A stretch of 38,467 bases of DNA from an uncultured Helicobacter sp. (lineage in GTDB: Bacteria > Campylobacterota > Campylobacteria > Campylobacterales > Helicobacteraceae): the NCBI GenBank assembly GCA_949298825.1, contig CASFYB010000015.1, positions 1 to 38,467 of the forward strand, given 5' to 3'. The translations under genes were made by a program, and so were the position numbers. Under the pieces are notes generated by a model. The model was not told where the DNA came from and searched no databases. It saw nothing but the letters and a program-made list of their open reading frames with translations. Positions 17,532 through 26,776 of the stretch are shown here, piece after piece; within the stretch, counting starts at the first letter, position 1; each line of letters starts with the position of its first letter.

Positions 17532-18458
17532 TTAATCAAAAGCCCCATATGACATTAATTTATCATATCGCTTTTGCACAAAGTCCTTCTGCTTCCTGAT
17601 TCCTTCTAGGCTATCAAGAAAATACTTCTTGATATTTTGAGCAGCAAACTCTCTATCCCTATGTGCACCACGAGAAGGCTCAGTGATAATATCATCAATC
17701 AAGCCAAATTCCTTAAGCGCATCTGGAGTGATTTTCATTGCTTTAGTGGCTGATTCAATTTTGGCTGGATCATTCCATAAGATTGCTGCACACCCCTCTG
17801 GAGAAATCACACTAAATACAGAGTATTGCATCATAGCTAGCCTATCTGCAACACCAATAGCTAATGCCCCTCCACTACCACCTTCACCAATGATAATAGA
17901 GATTGTAGGCACCTTTAGTGCAGCAAACTCTTGTAGATTTTTAGCAATAGCTTCACTCTGCCCTCTCTCCTCTGCACCAATACCCGGATAGGCTCCAGCA
18001 GTATCTACTAGCATTAAGATAGGCAAATCAAACTTCTCTGCAAACTTAGCAGCCTTTAATGCCTTGCGATAGCCTTCAGGATGAGGCATACCAAAATTAC
18101 GCATTAATTTAGTTTTTGTCCCTCTACCCTTCTCTTCACCAATAACAACAACACTCTGATCATCAATCTTGCCTAAAAAGCAAACAATCGCCTTATCATC
18201 ACCAAAGTGTCTATCTCCACAAATCTCATAAGCATCTTTTAAAATAAGCTCAATATAATCCATAGCATATGGACGATCAGGGTGGCGAGCTAGTTGCAAT
18301 TTTTGGTAATCACTCATATTGCCATAGATAGATCTTACCTCTTTTTCTAACTCAACTTCTAAGATTTCTTTAGCTGCATTATCCCCACGAATAACAGCCA
18401 TTTCAATTTCATCTTGAATGCTTTTGATTTTTTGTTCAAACTCTAAATAAACAGCCAT
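17532..18458 (-). CDS. accA: Acetyl-CoA carboxylase carboxyltransferase subunit alpha
   Basis: With AccD it transfers carboxyl from biotin to acetyl-CoA, giving malonyl-CoA, the first step of fatty acid synthesis. 308 residues, standard for AccA. Seen motifs are [30 protein letters not shown]-like [60 protein letters not shown] and the [16 protein letters not shown] loop. It follows fabF by 4 bases with only a weak SD (TCTAAGATC), suggesting dependence on fabF translation. The order acpP-fabF-accA is the same as in H. pylori. Confidence 0.97.
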   Translation of the reverse strand: MAVYLEFEQKIKSIQDEIEMAVIRGDNAAKEILEVELEKEVRSIYGNMSDYQKLQLARHPDRPYAMDYIELILKDAYEICGDRHFGDDKAIVCFLGKIDDQSVVVIGEEKGRGTKTKLMRNFGMPHPEGYRKALKAAKFAEKFDLPILMLVDTAGAYPGIGAEERGQSEAIAKNLQEFAALKVPTISIIIGEGGSGGALAIGVADRLAMMQYSVFSVISPEGCAAILWNDPAKIESATKAMKITPDALKEFGLIDDIITEPSRGAHRDREFAAQNIKKYFLDSLEGIRKQKDFVQKRYDKLMSYGAFD

Positions 18459-18462
18459 GATC

Positions 18463-19701
18463 TTAGATTTTTTTGAAAATTAAAACTCCATTTGTTCCGC
18501 CAAAGCCAAAAGAATTACTCATCACAGCATTAACCTCTTGCTTTCTTGCTACATTGGGGATATAGTCTAGATCACATTCCTCATCTTTTACATACTGGTT
18601 GATTGTAGGTGGCAGCACTCCTTCTTGCATCGCCATGATAGAAATCACTGCCTCTATGGCACCAGCTGCACCTAAGCAATGCCCAATCTGACCTTTAGTA
18701 GAACTTATAGCTGGCACTTCTTTACCAAAGACCTCTTTAATAGCCATAGTTTCATAATAATCATTGTAATAAGTACTTGTACCATGCGCATTAATATAAT
18801 CAATCTTTGTATTTGCCATTTTTAGTGCTGCCCTCATCGCACGTACTGCCCCTGCACCACCTGGTGCTGGTGTAGTGATATGATTTGCATCTCCACTCTC
18901 ACCAAACCCTACAAGCTCTGCATAAATTTTTGCACCTCTATTTCTAGCACTCTCATACTCCTCAAGGATAAGTGCACCAGCACCTTCACCCATGACAAAT
19001 CCATCACGCTCTTTATCAAATGGACGTGAGGCTGACTTTGGATCATCATTACGAGTACTTAAGGCTTTCATAGCAGCAAAACCACCAATCCCTACAGGGC
19101 AAATAGCAGATTCAGCACCAATAACTAGCATCCTATCTGCACCATCAAGCATGATTGTCTTTGCTGCTTCACTTACTGCATGTGTCCCAGCAGCACAAGC
19201 AGTAACACTAGCTAGATTTGGTCCCTTTAATCCAAACTCAATGGACGTAAAGCCTCCAAGCATATTCACAAGTGCCGAAGGGATGAAAAAAGGATTGATT
19301 CTTCTTGGACCACGTTCAGCACAGACTACAGAGTTTTTCTCAATATTGCCAAGCCCTCCTATACCAGCACCACTGCTTACTCCAAACCTCTCAGCTATGC
19401 TCTCATCCACCTTCCCATCACTACCTAAGATCCCCGCATCACTCATTGCCTCTTTAGTAGCTTTTAGGGCTAGTTGTATAAATCTATCTGCCTTTTTTAC
19501 CTCTTTAGCATCCATCACACTCTCTGGGTCAAAACCATCTATCTGGGCTGCTATCTGGACAGGAAAAGCCTCAGCATCAAAAATAGTAATTCTTTTAACT
19601 CCACTTTGACCATTAATAATAGATTCAAAAGAATCGCTCTTGTTTAATCCTAGCGCATTAATCATCCCTAAACCCGTCACAACAACACGACGCACATCCA
19701 C
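18463..19701 (-). CDS. fabF: 3-oxoacyl-[ACP] synthase II (KAS II)
   Basis: Condenses malonyl-ACP with growing acyl-ACP in fatty acid elongation. 412 residues, the normal FabF length. The catalytic Cys is in [11 protein letters not shown] and the two His are in [11 protein letters not shown] and [16 protein letters not shown]; the C-terminal [14 protein letters not shown] loop is intact. The N terminus [15 protein letters not shown] is typical. An AAGGAG site precedes the ATG at 19701. It lies 56 bases after acpP with an intervening hairpin and 4 bases before accA. Confidence 0.97.
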   Translation of the reverse strand: MDVRRVVVTGLGMINALGLNKSDSFESIINGQSGVKRITIFDAEAFPVQIAAQIDGFDPESVMDAKEVKKADRFIQLALKATKEAMSDAGILGSDGKVDESIAERFGVSSGAGIGGLGNIEKNSVVCAERGPRRINPFFIPSALVNMLGGFTSIEFGLKGPNLASVTACAAGTHAVSEAAKTIMLDGADRMLVIGAESAICPVGIGGFAAMKALSTRNDDPKSASRPFDKERDGFVMGEGAGALILEEYESARNRGAKIYAELVGFGESGDANHITTPAPGGAGAVRAMRAALKMANTKIDYINAHGTSTYYNDYYETMAIKEVFGKEVPAISSTKGQIGHCLGAAGAIEAVISIMAMQEGVLPPTINQYVKDEECDLDYIPNVARKQEVNAVMSNSFGFGGTNGVLIFKKI

Positions 19702-19726
19702 TCCTTAATTAAAATAAAATTTAAGC

Positions 19727-19752
19727 TAAGTTGCAAGATTGCTTGCAACTTA
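19727..19752 (-). terminator. Intercistronic hairpin between acpP and fabF
   Basis: TAAGTTGCAAG and CTTGCAACTTA form a perfect 11-bp stem with a 4-base loop just after the acpP stop. On the minus strand it is followed by T-rich sequence. It probably ends part of the acpP transcripts or protects their 3' end, allowing more acpP than fabF-accA message from one promoter. Confidence 0.7.
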
Positions 19753-19757
19753 AAAAA

Positions 19758-19991
19758 TTACTTTTTATTAGCCTCAATATAAGCTACTACATCACCTACT
19801 GTAGAGATCTTTTCAGCCTGCTCATCAGGGATTTCAATATCAAATTTTTCTTCAAGTGCCATAACAAGCTCTACTACATCTAGAGAATCTGCACCCAGAT
19901 CCTTTACAAACTCTGCTTCAGACTTTACCTGTGCTGCATCTACATTTAACTGCTGAACAATTACTTCTTTTACATCATCTAAAATTGCCAT
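19758..19991 (-). CDS. acpP: Acyl carrier protein
   Basis: 77 acidic residues. The phosphopantetheine attachment site is [10 protein letters not shown] with Ser36. It carries growing acyl chains for fatty acid and lipid A synthesis. The ATG at 19991 has AAGGAG eight bases upstream. It heads the acpP-fabF-accA-mnmA run and is followed by a strong hairpin that may raise its dosage over the later genes. Confidence 0.98.
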   Translation of the reverse strand: MAILDDVKEVIVQQLNVDAAQVKSEAEFVKDLGADSLDVVELVMALEEKFDIEIPDEQAEKISTVGDVVAYIEANKK

Positions 19992-20027
19992 TAAAAACTC
20001 CTTAGCTATTTGATTTAAAGTTTGGGC

Positions 20028-20033
20028 ATTGTA
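20028..20033 (-). promoter_or_regulatory. -10 element of the acpP promoter (TGCTACAAT)
   Basis: TACAAT preceded by TGC (extended -10) lies 36 bases before the acpP ATG on the minus strand. A TTGACA occurs 10 bases upstream, too close to serve as a normal -35. Strong expression is expected for acpP. Confidence 0.55.
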
Positions 20034-20136
20034 GCAAAATTTATGTCAAAACACTTAACTTTAAATCTGTAGCCAAAAAAATAGAGTTATTTTTCTATAT
20101 TATACAAACCTAATTTTAAAATCCACTAAATCATCC

Positions 20137-20994
20137 CTATAATGTGCTTGGAAATGTGCAGGTTTGACATATCTTGTGGATAGGGTTACCATTCTTAAAT
20201 GCCTCTATCATTTCTCTAGCTAATTTAGAATCTAATACTTCTATAAGACTTTGTTTATTTGCATCACCTAGTATTATCTTGCCACAACTATCCATGCAGC
20301 ATGGCACTATGCTTCCATTTGCCAAAATACCAATCTGACTGCTAACCCCATGACAAAACTTCCTAAAAGAGCTATTATGATTCTTCTGAAAACCTGCCCA
20401 CTCAAAACTTCTTGTAATATTTAAAAAAATATATTCAGCTAGTTTTATCCTTCTTGCCCCCTGCTCAAATACAGCTGCCATATTCTCATCTGTCAATTTG
20501 TTAAAAAACTTAAGGATATCAAGAACAACACTTTTATTACTATCTAATAGGCCATCTTGCAAACGCAGATTTACAAAATTCCTTACTCCTTCACTCTGAT
20601 GTTTTAGACAATATTTAAAAATCTTATCTAGATAATATTTTGGCTTTGGATTATTCTTATCTAGCCCAGCATCCAGTGAAAAAGCGATTTGATGCAGAGC
20701 TTTTGAATGTAAAAGAAAGTCTGGGATAGGATAAAATCCGCTGCTTACCAAGTCAATTTTCAATCCATACTCCTGCGCACACATAAAAAAATCTTCAATC
20801 TGTCTATGACGCAACGGATCGCCTAAAATATGCAAACATAAAAGGGCATTAGATAATCTCTTATTACTAGCAATCTGCTTGCAAAGATCCTTAAATAACC
20901 CAAAATCCATCTCTCCTCTCACTCCCTTTGGAGCAGGACAGAAACTACACTTAAGGCCACAAATATCACTGATTTCTATATATATTTTCTTCAT
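20137..20994 (-). CDS. Radical SAM protein with SPASM-like C-terminal cluster
   Basis: From the preferred ATG at 20994 the protein has 285 residues and opens MKKIYIEISDICGLKCSFCPAP, with the radical SAM CxxxCxxC motif close to the N terminus. LHILGDPLRH resembles the GGEP-type motif of the fold. The C-terminal CHGV...ANGSIVPCCMDSCGKIILGD...KICQTC provides further Cys for an auxiliary SPASM-type cluster. A reading from TTG (21036) or an inner ATG (21024) would add residues with no family likeness. There is no convincing SD before 20994, and TATAAT lies only 6 bases upstream, so the start is uncertain. Substrate unknown; the SPASM type often modifies peptides or nucleosides. It stands alone, divergent from the polyamine gene. 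Confidence 0.8.
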   Translation of the reverse strand: MKKIYIEISDICGLKCSFCPAPKGVRGEMDFGLFKDLCKQIASNKRLSNALLCLHILGDPLRHRQIEDFFMCAQEYGLKIDLVSSGFYPIPDFLLHSKALHQIAFSLDAGLDKNNPKPKYYLDKIFKYCLKHQSEGVRNFVNLRLQDGLLDSNKSVVLDILKFFNKLTDENMAAVFEQGARRIKLAEYIFLNITRSFEWAGFQKNHNSSFRKFCHGVSSQIGILANGSIVPCCMDSCGKIILGDANKQSLIEVLDSKLAREMIEAFKNGNPIHKICQTCTFPSTL

Positions 20995-21092
20995 ATCAAG
21001 ATTATAACTCAAAGCCACGGGCATTTTAATATGCAAAATTAAGCTTGCTTTGGCTATGATTACGGAATCTAAAAAATTAAGGAGGTTGCCAA

Positions 21093-22292
21093 ATGAGTTG
21101 TGTTTTACAAATTGGTGCAGGTGGTGTTGGAGGTGTTGTCGCTCATAAGCTTGCTAAAAATCGTGATACATTTAGTCAAATCGTCCTAGCTTCTCGTAAT
21201 ATAGATAAATGCCATGCTATTGCTAAATCTATTCGTGAAAAAAACTTAGGGGATATTATCTGCGATAGTGTTGATGCAGATAATGTCCATGAGCTTATCA
21301 AACTTATTGAAAAATATAAGCCAAAATTAGTGATTAATGTAGCTCTACCCTACCAAGATCTCACCATTATGGAAGCCTGCCTTAGAACAAAAACCCACTA
21401 TCTTGATACAGCAAATTATGAACATCCAGATACAGCTAAATTTGAATACAAAGAGCAATGGGCATATCATGAAAAGTTTAAAGAAGCTGGGATTATTGGG
21501 CTCCTTGGCAGTGGCTTTGATCCGGGTGTTACAAATGTATTTTGCGCTTATGCCCAAAAGCACTATTTTGACTGCATTCGCACAATCGACATCCTAGACT
21601 GCAATGCTGGCGACCATGGCTATCCTTTTGCTACAAACTTCAACCCTGAAATAAACCTACGAGAAGTTAGCGCCAATGGAAGATACTGGGAAAATGGGAG
21701 GTGGATAGAAACAAAGCCATTAGAGATTATGCAAACATGGGCATATCCAGAAATTGGAGAAAAAGATTCCTATCTTCTTTATCATGAAGAGCTAGAATCA
21801 CTAGTAAAGAATATCCCGGGCCTACAAAGAATCAGATTTTTTATGACCTTCTCACAAAACTATATTACCCATATGAAATGCTTAGAAAATGTTGGTATGT
21901 TGGGGATAAAAGAAGTTCTACATGAAGGACAAAAGATTGTTCCTATTCAGTTTTTGAAAACTCTATTGCCAGATCCAGCCACACTTGCTGGACGCACTAT
22001 AGGCAAGACAAATATTGGTTGTTATATCATTGGCTCACAAAATGGCAAAGACAAAACTCTTTATATCTATAATATTTGCGATCATCAAGAAGCCTATAAA
22101 GAAGTCAATGCCCAGGCTATCAGCTATACCACGGGTGTGCCAGCTATGATTGGAGCAAAGCTCATTATAAATGGCACTTGGAGCAAGTCTCCTGGCGTGT
22201 GGAATCTAGAGCAACTAGACCCAGATCCATTCATGGCCGAGCTCAATACCCAAGGCCTTCCATGGCAAGTTATTGAAAAAACAAATAGCTAA
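21093..22292 (+). CDS. Carboxynorspermidine/carboxyspermidine dehydrogenase (saccharopine dehydrogenase family)
   Basis: 399 residues. Reductively condenses aspartate semialdehyde with a diamine to make carboxy(nor)spermidine, the alternative route to spermidine used by Campylobacter and its relatives, which lack the usual SpeD/SpeE pathway. The Rossmann fold opens VLQIGAGGVGGVVAHKL; YLDTANYEHPD, GSGFDPGVTNVFCAYA, DHGYPFATNFNPEINLREVS and the C-terminal TTGVPAMIGAKLI...PGVWNLEQLDPDPFM are characteristic of the family. AAGGAGG precedes the ATG. The partner decarboxylase (nspC) is not in the window. Monocistronic: a terminator follows directly. Confidence 0.92.
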   Translation: MSCVLQIGAGGVGGVVAHKLAKNRDTFSQIVLASRNIDKCHAIAKSIREKNLGDIICDSVDADNVHELIKLIEKYKPKLVINVALPYQDLTIMEACLRTKTHYLDTANYEHPDTAKFEYKEQWAYHEKFKEAGIIGLLGSGFDPGVTNVFCAYAQKHYFDCIRTIDILDCNAGDHGYPFATNFNPEINLREVSANGRYWENGRWIETKPLEIMQTWAYPEIGEKDSYLLYHEELESLVKNIPGLQRIRFFMTFSQNYITHMKCLENVGMLGIKEVLHEGQKIVPIQFLKTLLPDPATLAGRTIGKTNIGCYIIGSQNGKDKTLYIYNICDHQEAYKEVNAQAISYTTGVPAMIGAKLIINGTWSKSPGVWNLEQLDPDPFMAELNTQGLPWQVIEKTNS

Positions 22293-22324
22293 AAAGATTC
22301 TCTTTAGCAGCCAATATTTTTGTT
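22288..22324 (+). terminator. Terminator after the carboxynorspermidine dehydrogenase gene
   Basis: GCTAAAAAG and CTCTTTAGC pair with one mismatch around an ATT loop; the first arm includes the stop codon. ATTTTTGTTT follows. A second GCTAAA a few bases later could pair alternatively with the right arm. Confidence 0.6.
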
Positions 22325-22456
22325 TGCTAAAGAGTTTTAGCCAAATTTCTAAATAATCTCAAATTTTTTCAGAAATTTTTCAGCAAACTTTACTTAGAAT
22401 GCTTTTTAGATTCTCTAAATTTTAGGAATCCAAAATTCATTTAAAAGGAAATCTTT

Positions 22457-25400
22457 ATGAAATCTTTCACTTTTAGCGGGGGGGGGGGTAGAAACTACTA
22501 ATCATACTACCTCTTCTTTCAAAACTAATTCAAATACTAATTCTATTTCTAAGATTTTTAAACCAATCATTGCTACTACATTAGCTTTAAGTTTAGGGAA
22601 TGCTTTTGTTTATAGCCAAGAAAAACCGGTAAATAAAAATTTTACTGGTGTTGGTAGTAATTCTGATCCACTAAAGGTAGGAAATAAAACCATAAACGAA
22701 AAACAGAATCAAAGCATTAATATCAAATTTAGCCGTCAAGATGCTCCAAGCAATTTTGGAGCTAGCCGTGTAGGCTATGATAGTAGTACTCATACTGTAA
22801 CCTATTATAACAATTCTTCAAATCCCAATATAGTAAGCAATCAGCAATCTCACTTCCAGCTAGATGATAGCGCATCTATGGATTCTAAGTTTGATTATGG
22901 CACTGGCACACTCGCTGTATATCTTGATGGAGTATTACAAATTAAGCCTGTCATATTTACAATAAATGCACAGCAAGATTGGGTAGGTAATATCAAGGGA
23001 ATATTAGGTTCTAATACCAAAACAAGTATTAGCGGTGGGGTACGCAAACTTAGAATCAATCTTAGGAGAAACTTTACAGGCAATATAAATCTTGTAAGAA
23101 GTGGTGATGAACCTGCTGGAATTGGTAGTGATATTAATCTAGGAGACGGGCATGCCGGTGTCACCTTTAAGGGGAATCTAGATCTTTCTACTAGGGGAAC
23201 TACAGTTAATATCAATGGTGCCAACTATAACAACTATCAATTTGAAGGTCAAATAATACTAGGTGGTACTGAATATGCCAGCACTACTATTAATGCAACA
23301 AATGTAGACTTTTTTTTGACAAGAGCTAATGATGACCCCAATACGCTTATAAACATAACAGGTGGGACAAATAAATTTAATTTCAAAGAATCTGTAAATA
23401 TTTATGGAAATATCTATACCACTGGTGGGACAAATACTTTCACATCAAATGATAGTACTAAGTTTTATATGGCAGGCGATATTAATGCCAAAGGTGGTAC
23501 CAATGTATTTGTATTTAAAAATGCTAGTATTACTCCTGTGCTAGCTGGTAATATTAATGTCTCTGGTGGCAGCACTTCCATTATCTTTGATAATACTGCT
23601 TGGCTATCTGCTAGCTATAAACAAAACTATGCACTTAAAAGTACATATGGTGATAAGTTCTTAAATATAAAAAATGGGGAAGATAAATCTGATGAGATAA
23701 ATACCTTCTCCACTTTAACAGGTAATCTTAATATAACAGGCGGTAATGCAAATGTTGTTTTTCATTACAATCAAAAACAGTCAGGTGCCGAGCCAATAAC
23801 CCATAATGTTATGGTTAGCAACAAGGGTAATGCAAACATACTTTTGGATACAAATCTCACAAATCATTCTCCATTTACCTTTATTACCAACCTTATGTAT
23901 GCTGGAGTAAATAGCGCAGGTCAATATATATGGACAGGAGCTGGTAATGGCAATGCTATCAATCTAATCTTTGCTCGAGGACATAGTGGTAATTATGGTT
24001 CAAATAACACCGTTTCCTTCAACAGTACTAATCAAACCTTCTTAGGAGCTACTCTTACTAATGGTCTTAGATTTGAATTTAAGGATAAAAATATTGCAAA
24101 AGGCTCATCTAATGCATCTTTTATAGCAGCTTATAAAGATGCTATTCTTGCTAAGGTCAATCAAGGTGGTCATAAAACAGATCTTTTATCTGTGAAGTTT
24201 GAAACTGGTAAGGAAGCAACATCTAATAACCGCATTGGTACTATCACTCTAACTGGTGTGGCTGTAGGTAATATTTATGCATTAAGTAATCAAACAAGTG
24301 CTTATAATTTAGTCGTAGATAATAATTCTGCGCTTTTTGCTCAAATTGACCAATCGGCTGCAAACAAATTAAATATGCAACTCAAAGAAGGCAGCAAACT
24401 CATCTTGGATAACTCAACAAGTATTAATAAACTAGAGACACAAAATAATACGATCATAGATGTAGCCTCTGTAGGTAATGATCTAGGTAGTATACCTACA
24501 AGAACTAATTTTAAACTACTACAAATCGGTAGCACACCTACAGGCACCAATACTGGTCTAAAAGGTGGTAATGCCCTCTTTAGAGTCTATATGAATGCTG
24601 GTGCTAATCAAACAAATGCGACTTTAGGGGATCAAAAGGAACAAGCAAATTACGGCTATCTCTATTCAGATAGAATCATTGTACATCATTTACTTGCTAA
24701 TGGTGGTAGTGATAAACAAGCTAGCACTCCTCTTACAGAATACATTCAAGTACTCACTAATCCAGATAATAATGTAACTGGTATAAGATACCATGGTGGT
24801 GGTACTGAGGTAGCAGGCAATGTGGCTGTATTAACTGTAAAAAATTTGGATAATGGTCAAGCAGGGATCAACCTACAAAGCACTAGTGCCATCGCTGGCT
24901 TTGATGAGCTAAGCTCTACACTCACTGCTGTAAAAACTGATCAAACTGGTAAATCAACAGGCTCTAATGGCTATACTACCTACTTCCTAGACTCTCTAAG
25001 CTCAGGCATCACTGCTGAGGATAGAAGCGCTTCTATGTCAGCACTAAGCTCTGGACACAATGTATTTATGGCTAATCTAAACTCACTTAATAAGAGAATG
25101 GGTGAGCTAAGAGATAATGCTAATGGCAATGGTCTATGGGCTAGAATCACTAATGGTATGCAAAGCAACTATTACAACCAAAATACTTCTACTGTCTATA
25201 CTAATATCCAAGCTGGATTTGATCATGCCTTTGGAGGAAATGGATCTAACAACTATACAGGTTTTGCTCTAAGCTATGTTAATGGTGTGAGCTTCTCTAA
25301 AGATATGACAAGAAAAGATGGATCACTAGCAGGGCTTGATAGCGGTGTATCTAATGGCTTTGAAATCGCGCTTTATAACTCTTATGTCAATGATGGTGCT

Positions 25401-26327
25401 AGATCTAATAGATGGGATAAAGGCTTTTATAATGACAATGTCTTGAAGTTTAGTGCTATCTTTAGCTCAGCTAATATGCTTAATGGATCTTCTGATAGCT
25501 ATACAAATCTAGGTATAAGCTTCTCTGAAGAGATAGGATATCGCTTCTTACTAGGTAAGAATAACAACTGGTATATCGACCCTCAAGCAGAAGTGGCTAT
25601 AGGCTATCTTACTGGCTCTAAGGTAAACCAAGTATCTGGCAGCTACTATCTTAAGGGGACATTAGATTCTATCTCTGTGCTTAGAGGAAGAGTGGGTTCA
25701 AGCTTTGGATACTACTTTGATCAATTCACCAAAGATAAAGATTTTAAATCCAAGCTTTATTTAGGGCTATTTTATGAAGGTGATCTAGTAAGTGGTGCAA
25801 ATGTAGCTCTAAGCTCTAATCTATCTAGCATAAACTATGCTATCACATCTACTAGTCGTATGTTGCTAAATATAGGGACAAACTTCACCATCAAAGATAA
25901 TCATAGAATCTACTTTGACTTCCAAAGAAGCTTCTTTGGCAAGATCGTCACAGACTATCAGCTAAACCTAGGCTATCGCTATAGCTTTGGTACTTCTAAA
26001 TACACACCTTTAGAAAATATCAATACTGCTGAAGCAAGTAATGATTCTAAGATCAAAGAAGTAGCACCTACAAAGGGATACTACATCAAACTACTAGATG
26101 CTACTAAGCCATCTAAAAAGCAAAATAGAATCTTAAGCAAGATAGAAGATCTTAAAACTCAAAATATTGGTGATTCTAAGAGTTATTTAATAGGACCATT
26201 TAGATCTATTGATGAGGCTAAGGGTGAGGTGAATAACTATGAGGGTGTATTAAAAGAATTAAAGAGTGATGTAAGGAGGGTTAATATTGTTTTAATACAT
26301 AGCTTTAATGACTTTGTAAGTAGGTAA
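22457..26327 (+). CDS. Phase-variable autotransporter with SPOR-like C-terminal extension (frame OFF here)
   Basis: ATG at 22457 with AAAGGAA upstream. Seven codons lead into 11 G (22478-22488). At 11 the frame ends after RNY; at 10 or 13 it opens into one frame to TAA at 26325-26327, giving about 1289 residues. In that frame residues 11-32 are polar (VETTNHTTSSFKTN...), 33-51 form a signal core (IFKPIIATTLALSLGNAF), and the passenger follows. Residues about 300-430 hold repeated GGTN-F blocks alternating with GNI, a beta-helix sign. A helix-linker precedes the barrel, which runs from about NGLWARITNG (residue 890) to LNLGYRYSF (about 1177), like VacA-type barrels. A further 112 residues contain GYYIKLLDA...SYLIGPFRSIDEAKGE, resembling a SPOR peptidoglycan-binding domain. 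Surface function (adhesin or toxin) unknown. Confidence 0.88.
22478..22488 (+). repeat. Poly-G tract (11 G) in the autotransporter start
   Basis: Eleven G begin 21 bases after the ATG. Frame check: 22488 plus 390 bases reaches the codon at 22878 of the long frame, so removing one G joins the start to the main frame. Lengths 10, 13 or 16 read ON; 11 and 12 meet TAA or TAG at once. Confidence 0.93.
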
Positions 26328-26751
26328 TAAGGTTAAGTTAGTAAATAAGGCTAGTTAGTAAACAAGCTTAAGTTAGTTAGCAAGCTAAGTGAAGCTAAGT
26401 TAAATAAGACTAGGTTAGGTTAGCTAAGATTAAGTTAGTAAACTTAAATAAGGCTAAGTAAAGTAAGTAAGCTTAAGTAAACAAAGCTAAGCTAAATAAA
26501 GTAAACTTAAATAAGGCTAAGTAAAGTAAGTAAGCTTAAGTAAACAAAGCTAAGCTAAATAAGACTAGGTTAGTAAGTTTAAATAAGCAGCTTAAGTAAG
26601 TTAGCAAACTAAGTTAGTAAGACTAAGCTAGTAAGGCTAGTTAGTAAACTTAAATAAGTGAAGCCTTAATTAAGACTAAGCCAAATAAGCTTAAGTTAGT
26701 AAATAAGGCTAAGTAAACAAAGCTAAATAAGCTTAATTAAATAAAACTAGG
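26328..26751. repeat. TAAG-rich degenerate repeat block
   Basis: About 420 bases, directly after the autotransporter stop, built almost only from TAAG, TTAG, GCTAAG, AAGCTTAAG and AATAAGGCTA words, with very little C and stop codons in every forward frame. A 21-base word is exact at 26333-26353 and 26691-26711, marking both ends of the block, and a 17-base word is exact at 26347-26363 and 26633-26649. A 63-bp unit is repeated in tandem inside. It would be the 3' untranslated region of the autotransporter message. No known repeat family recognised. Confidence 0.8.
26437..26562. repeat. Exact 63-bp tandem duplication
   Basis: Bases 26437-26499 and 26500-26562 are identical and adjacent. Each unit starts AGTAAACTTAAATAAGG and ends AGCTAAGCTAAATAA. 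The identity implies a recent duplication inside the older, diverged repeat block. Confidence 0.88.
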
Positions 26752-26776
26752 GCCTAATAGTTAAAAGCTATTAGGC
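26752..26776 (+). terminator. Terminator after the TAAG block
   Basis: GCCTAATAG and CTATTAGGC form a perfect 9-bp stem with a TTAAAAG loop, followed by TTTAGTGTTTAT. It would end the autotransporter transcript about 425 bases after the stop codon. The stem is AT-rich, so efficiency is uncertain. Confidence 0.65.

Noticed and set aside
18992-19609. Plus-strand reading of 205 codons opposite fabF
   Set aside because: It mirrors the codon pattern of fabF, which is a complete, conserved gene; no SD or domain.
20992-21020. Leaderless start of the radical SAM gene from the TATAAT just upstream
   Set aside because: TATAAT lies 6 bases before the ATG, which fits a leaderless transcript, but no other element supports it and the true start could be upstream; kept only as a note in the gene entry.
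22878-26327. Autotransporter starting at the first long-frame ATG (22878)
   Set aside because: This start has no signal peptide, and the frame is open upstream to the G tract with a proper signal sequence; the true start is 22457 through the tract.
26328-26751. Repeat block as a CRISPR array
   Set aside because: There are no regularly spaced constant repeats with unique spacers; the unit lengths vary and the spacer-like parts share the same vocabulary.
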